DNA from: JACVCK01 sp041940385
GTDB lineage: Bacteria; Planctomycetota; Phycisphaerae; Phycisphaerales; UBA1924
Length of the DNA stretch: 13,585 nucleotides
Reading direction: 5' to 3'
Assembly (NCBI GenBank): GCA_041940385.1
Contig: JBGTSD010000085.1
Span: 1 to 13,585, forward strand
Shown: positions 13,081-13,585 of the stretch, one piece after another
How the letters are laid out: each line of letters opens with the position of its first letter
How positions within the stretch are numbered: position 1 is the first letter of the stretch
The notes under the pieces: model-generated
What the model was told of the DNA's origin: nothing
Databases searched by the model: none
Seen by the model: only the letters and a program-made list of their open reading frames with translations
Translations under genes and position numbers: made by a program

Positions 13081-13585
13081 TCACCAGGACTTCATCGGGA
13101 TGTCCAGGCCCTGCTCTTCGGCGCACTCGCGCGCGTCGTCGTAGCCCGCATCGGCGTGACGGAAGACGCCCATGGCGGGGTCGTTGGTCAGCACGCGCTC
13201 GAGCCGGCGTGCCGCCTCTGGAGTGCCGTCCGCCACGATCACCTGGCCAGCGTGCTGCGAGTACCCGATGCCGACGCCGCCGCCGTGGTGGAACGAGACC
13301 CACGATGCGCCGCTGGCGATGTTGACCATGGCGTTGAGGATCGCCCAGTCGCTGATCGCGTCGGAGCCGTCCTTCATCGCTTCGGTCTCGCGGTTCGGCG
13401 AGGCGACCGAGCCCGAATCGAGATGGTCGCGGCCGATCACCACCGGCGCCTTGAGCTCGCCCGACGCGACCATCGCGTTGAACGCAAGGCCCAGCCGGTG
13501 GCGGTCGCCGAGCCCCACCCAGCAGATGCGCGCGGGTAGCCCCTGGAAACGGATACGCTCGCGCGCCATGTCGAGCCAGTTGTGG
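13081..13585 (-). CDS. hutU: Urocanate hydratase, C-terminal part
   Basis: The C-terminal 167 residues of a protein normally of about 550; the rest lies past 13585. Urocanase is a cytosolic NAD-dependent enzyme that adds water to urocanate to give imidazolonepropionate, the second step of histidine breakdown and the substrate of the HutI in this window. The reading frame opens with HNWLDM and has the highly conserved family stretches ARICWVGLGDRHRLGLAFN, DHLDSGSVASPNRETEAM and WVSFHHGGGVGIGYSQHAG, with no frameshift or gap. It ends at 13081 with a normal-looking C-terminus (GLDIPM). The ATG at 13569 lies inside the gene and is not the start. The gene is the first in this window of the hut set. 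Confidence 0.97.
   Translation of the reverse strand, partial: HNWLDMARERIRFQGLPARICWVGLGDRHRLGLAFNAMVASGELKAPVVIGRDHLDSGSVASPNRETEAMKDGSDAISDWAILNAMVNIASGASWVSFHHGGGVGIGYSQHAGQVIVADGTPEAARRLERVLTNDPAMGVFRHADAGYDDARECAEEQGLDIPMKSW

Overview
This is a GC-rich window (13,585 bases). It looks like a planctomycete, most likely a Phycisphaerae-type bacterium. That is an inference from several things: two secreted proteins end in PEP-CTERM-like tails (VPTPG or VPAPA, a short hydrophobic stretch, then a run of arginines); one of them also carries dockerin-like repeats; there is a large repeat-rich surface protein; there is a small ECF sigma operon; and the two tRNA genes do not encode CCA. Every protein gene recognised lies on the minus strand and the two tRNA genes lie on the plus strand. 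No insertion sequence, phage gene, CRISPR array or clear sign of recent transfer was seen.

Layout, left to right. (1) 1-1350: the end of a peptide-type ABC transporter operon, with a DppC/OppC-type permease overlapping the start of a DppD/OppD-type ATPase that runs off the window. (2) 1376-1410: an intrinsic terminator, closing a three-gene operon at 1450-3435. That operon encodes an ECF sigma factor, a single-pass membrane protein that may be its anti-sigma factor, and a secreted coiled-coil protein; the reading frames overlap at both junctions. (3) 3532-3660: promoter, leader hairpin and gene for tRNA-Phe(GAA). (4) 3688-7902: a 1404-residue secreted beta-rich protein built from two alternating repeat types, followed by an autotransporter-passenger-like segment, two dockerin-like calcium loops and a PEP-CTERM-like tail. 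(5) 8069-8153: tRNA-Leu(TAA). (6) 8174-8587: a small unrecognised cytosolic protein. (7) 8697-9527: type I methionine aminopeptidase. (8) 9568-13585: histidine degradation genes, in the transcribed order hutU (partial), a VOC-family protein, a PEP-CTERM-like secreted protein, hutG (formimidoylglutamase) and hutI (imidazolonepropionase).

How they work together. HutU, HutI and HutG carry out the steps urocanate -> imidazolonepropionate -> formimidoylglutamate -> glutamate + formamide. The first gene, hutH, is not in the window and may lie beyond 13585. The hut set is unusual in being split by a VOC gene and a surface-protein gene, and its HutI has Asn where the family normally has a metal-binding Asp. 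The other notable feature is the A/B alternating repeat architecture of the large surface protein. I did not find a clearly new defence or enzymatic system here.
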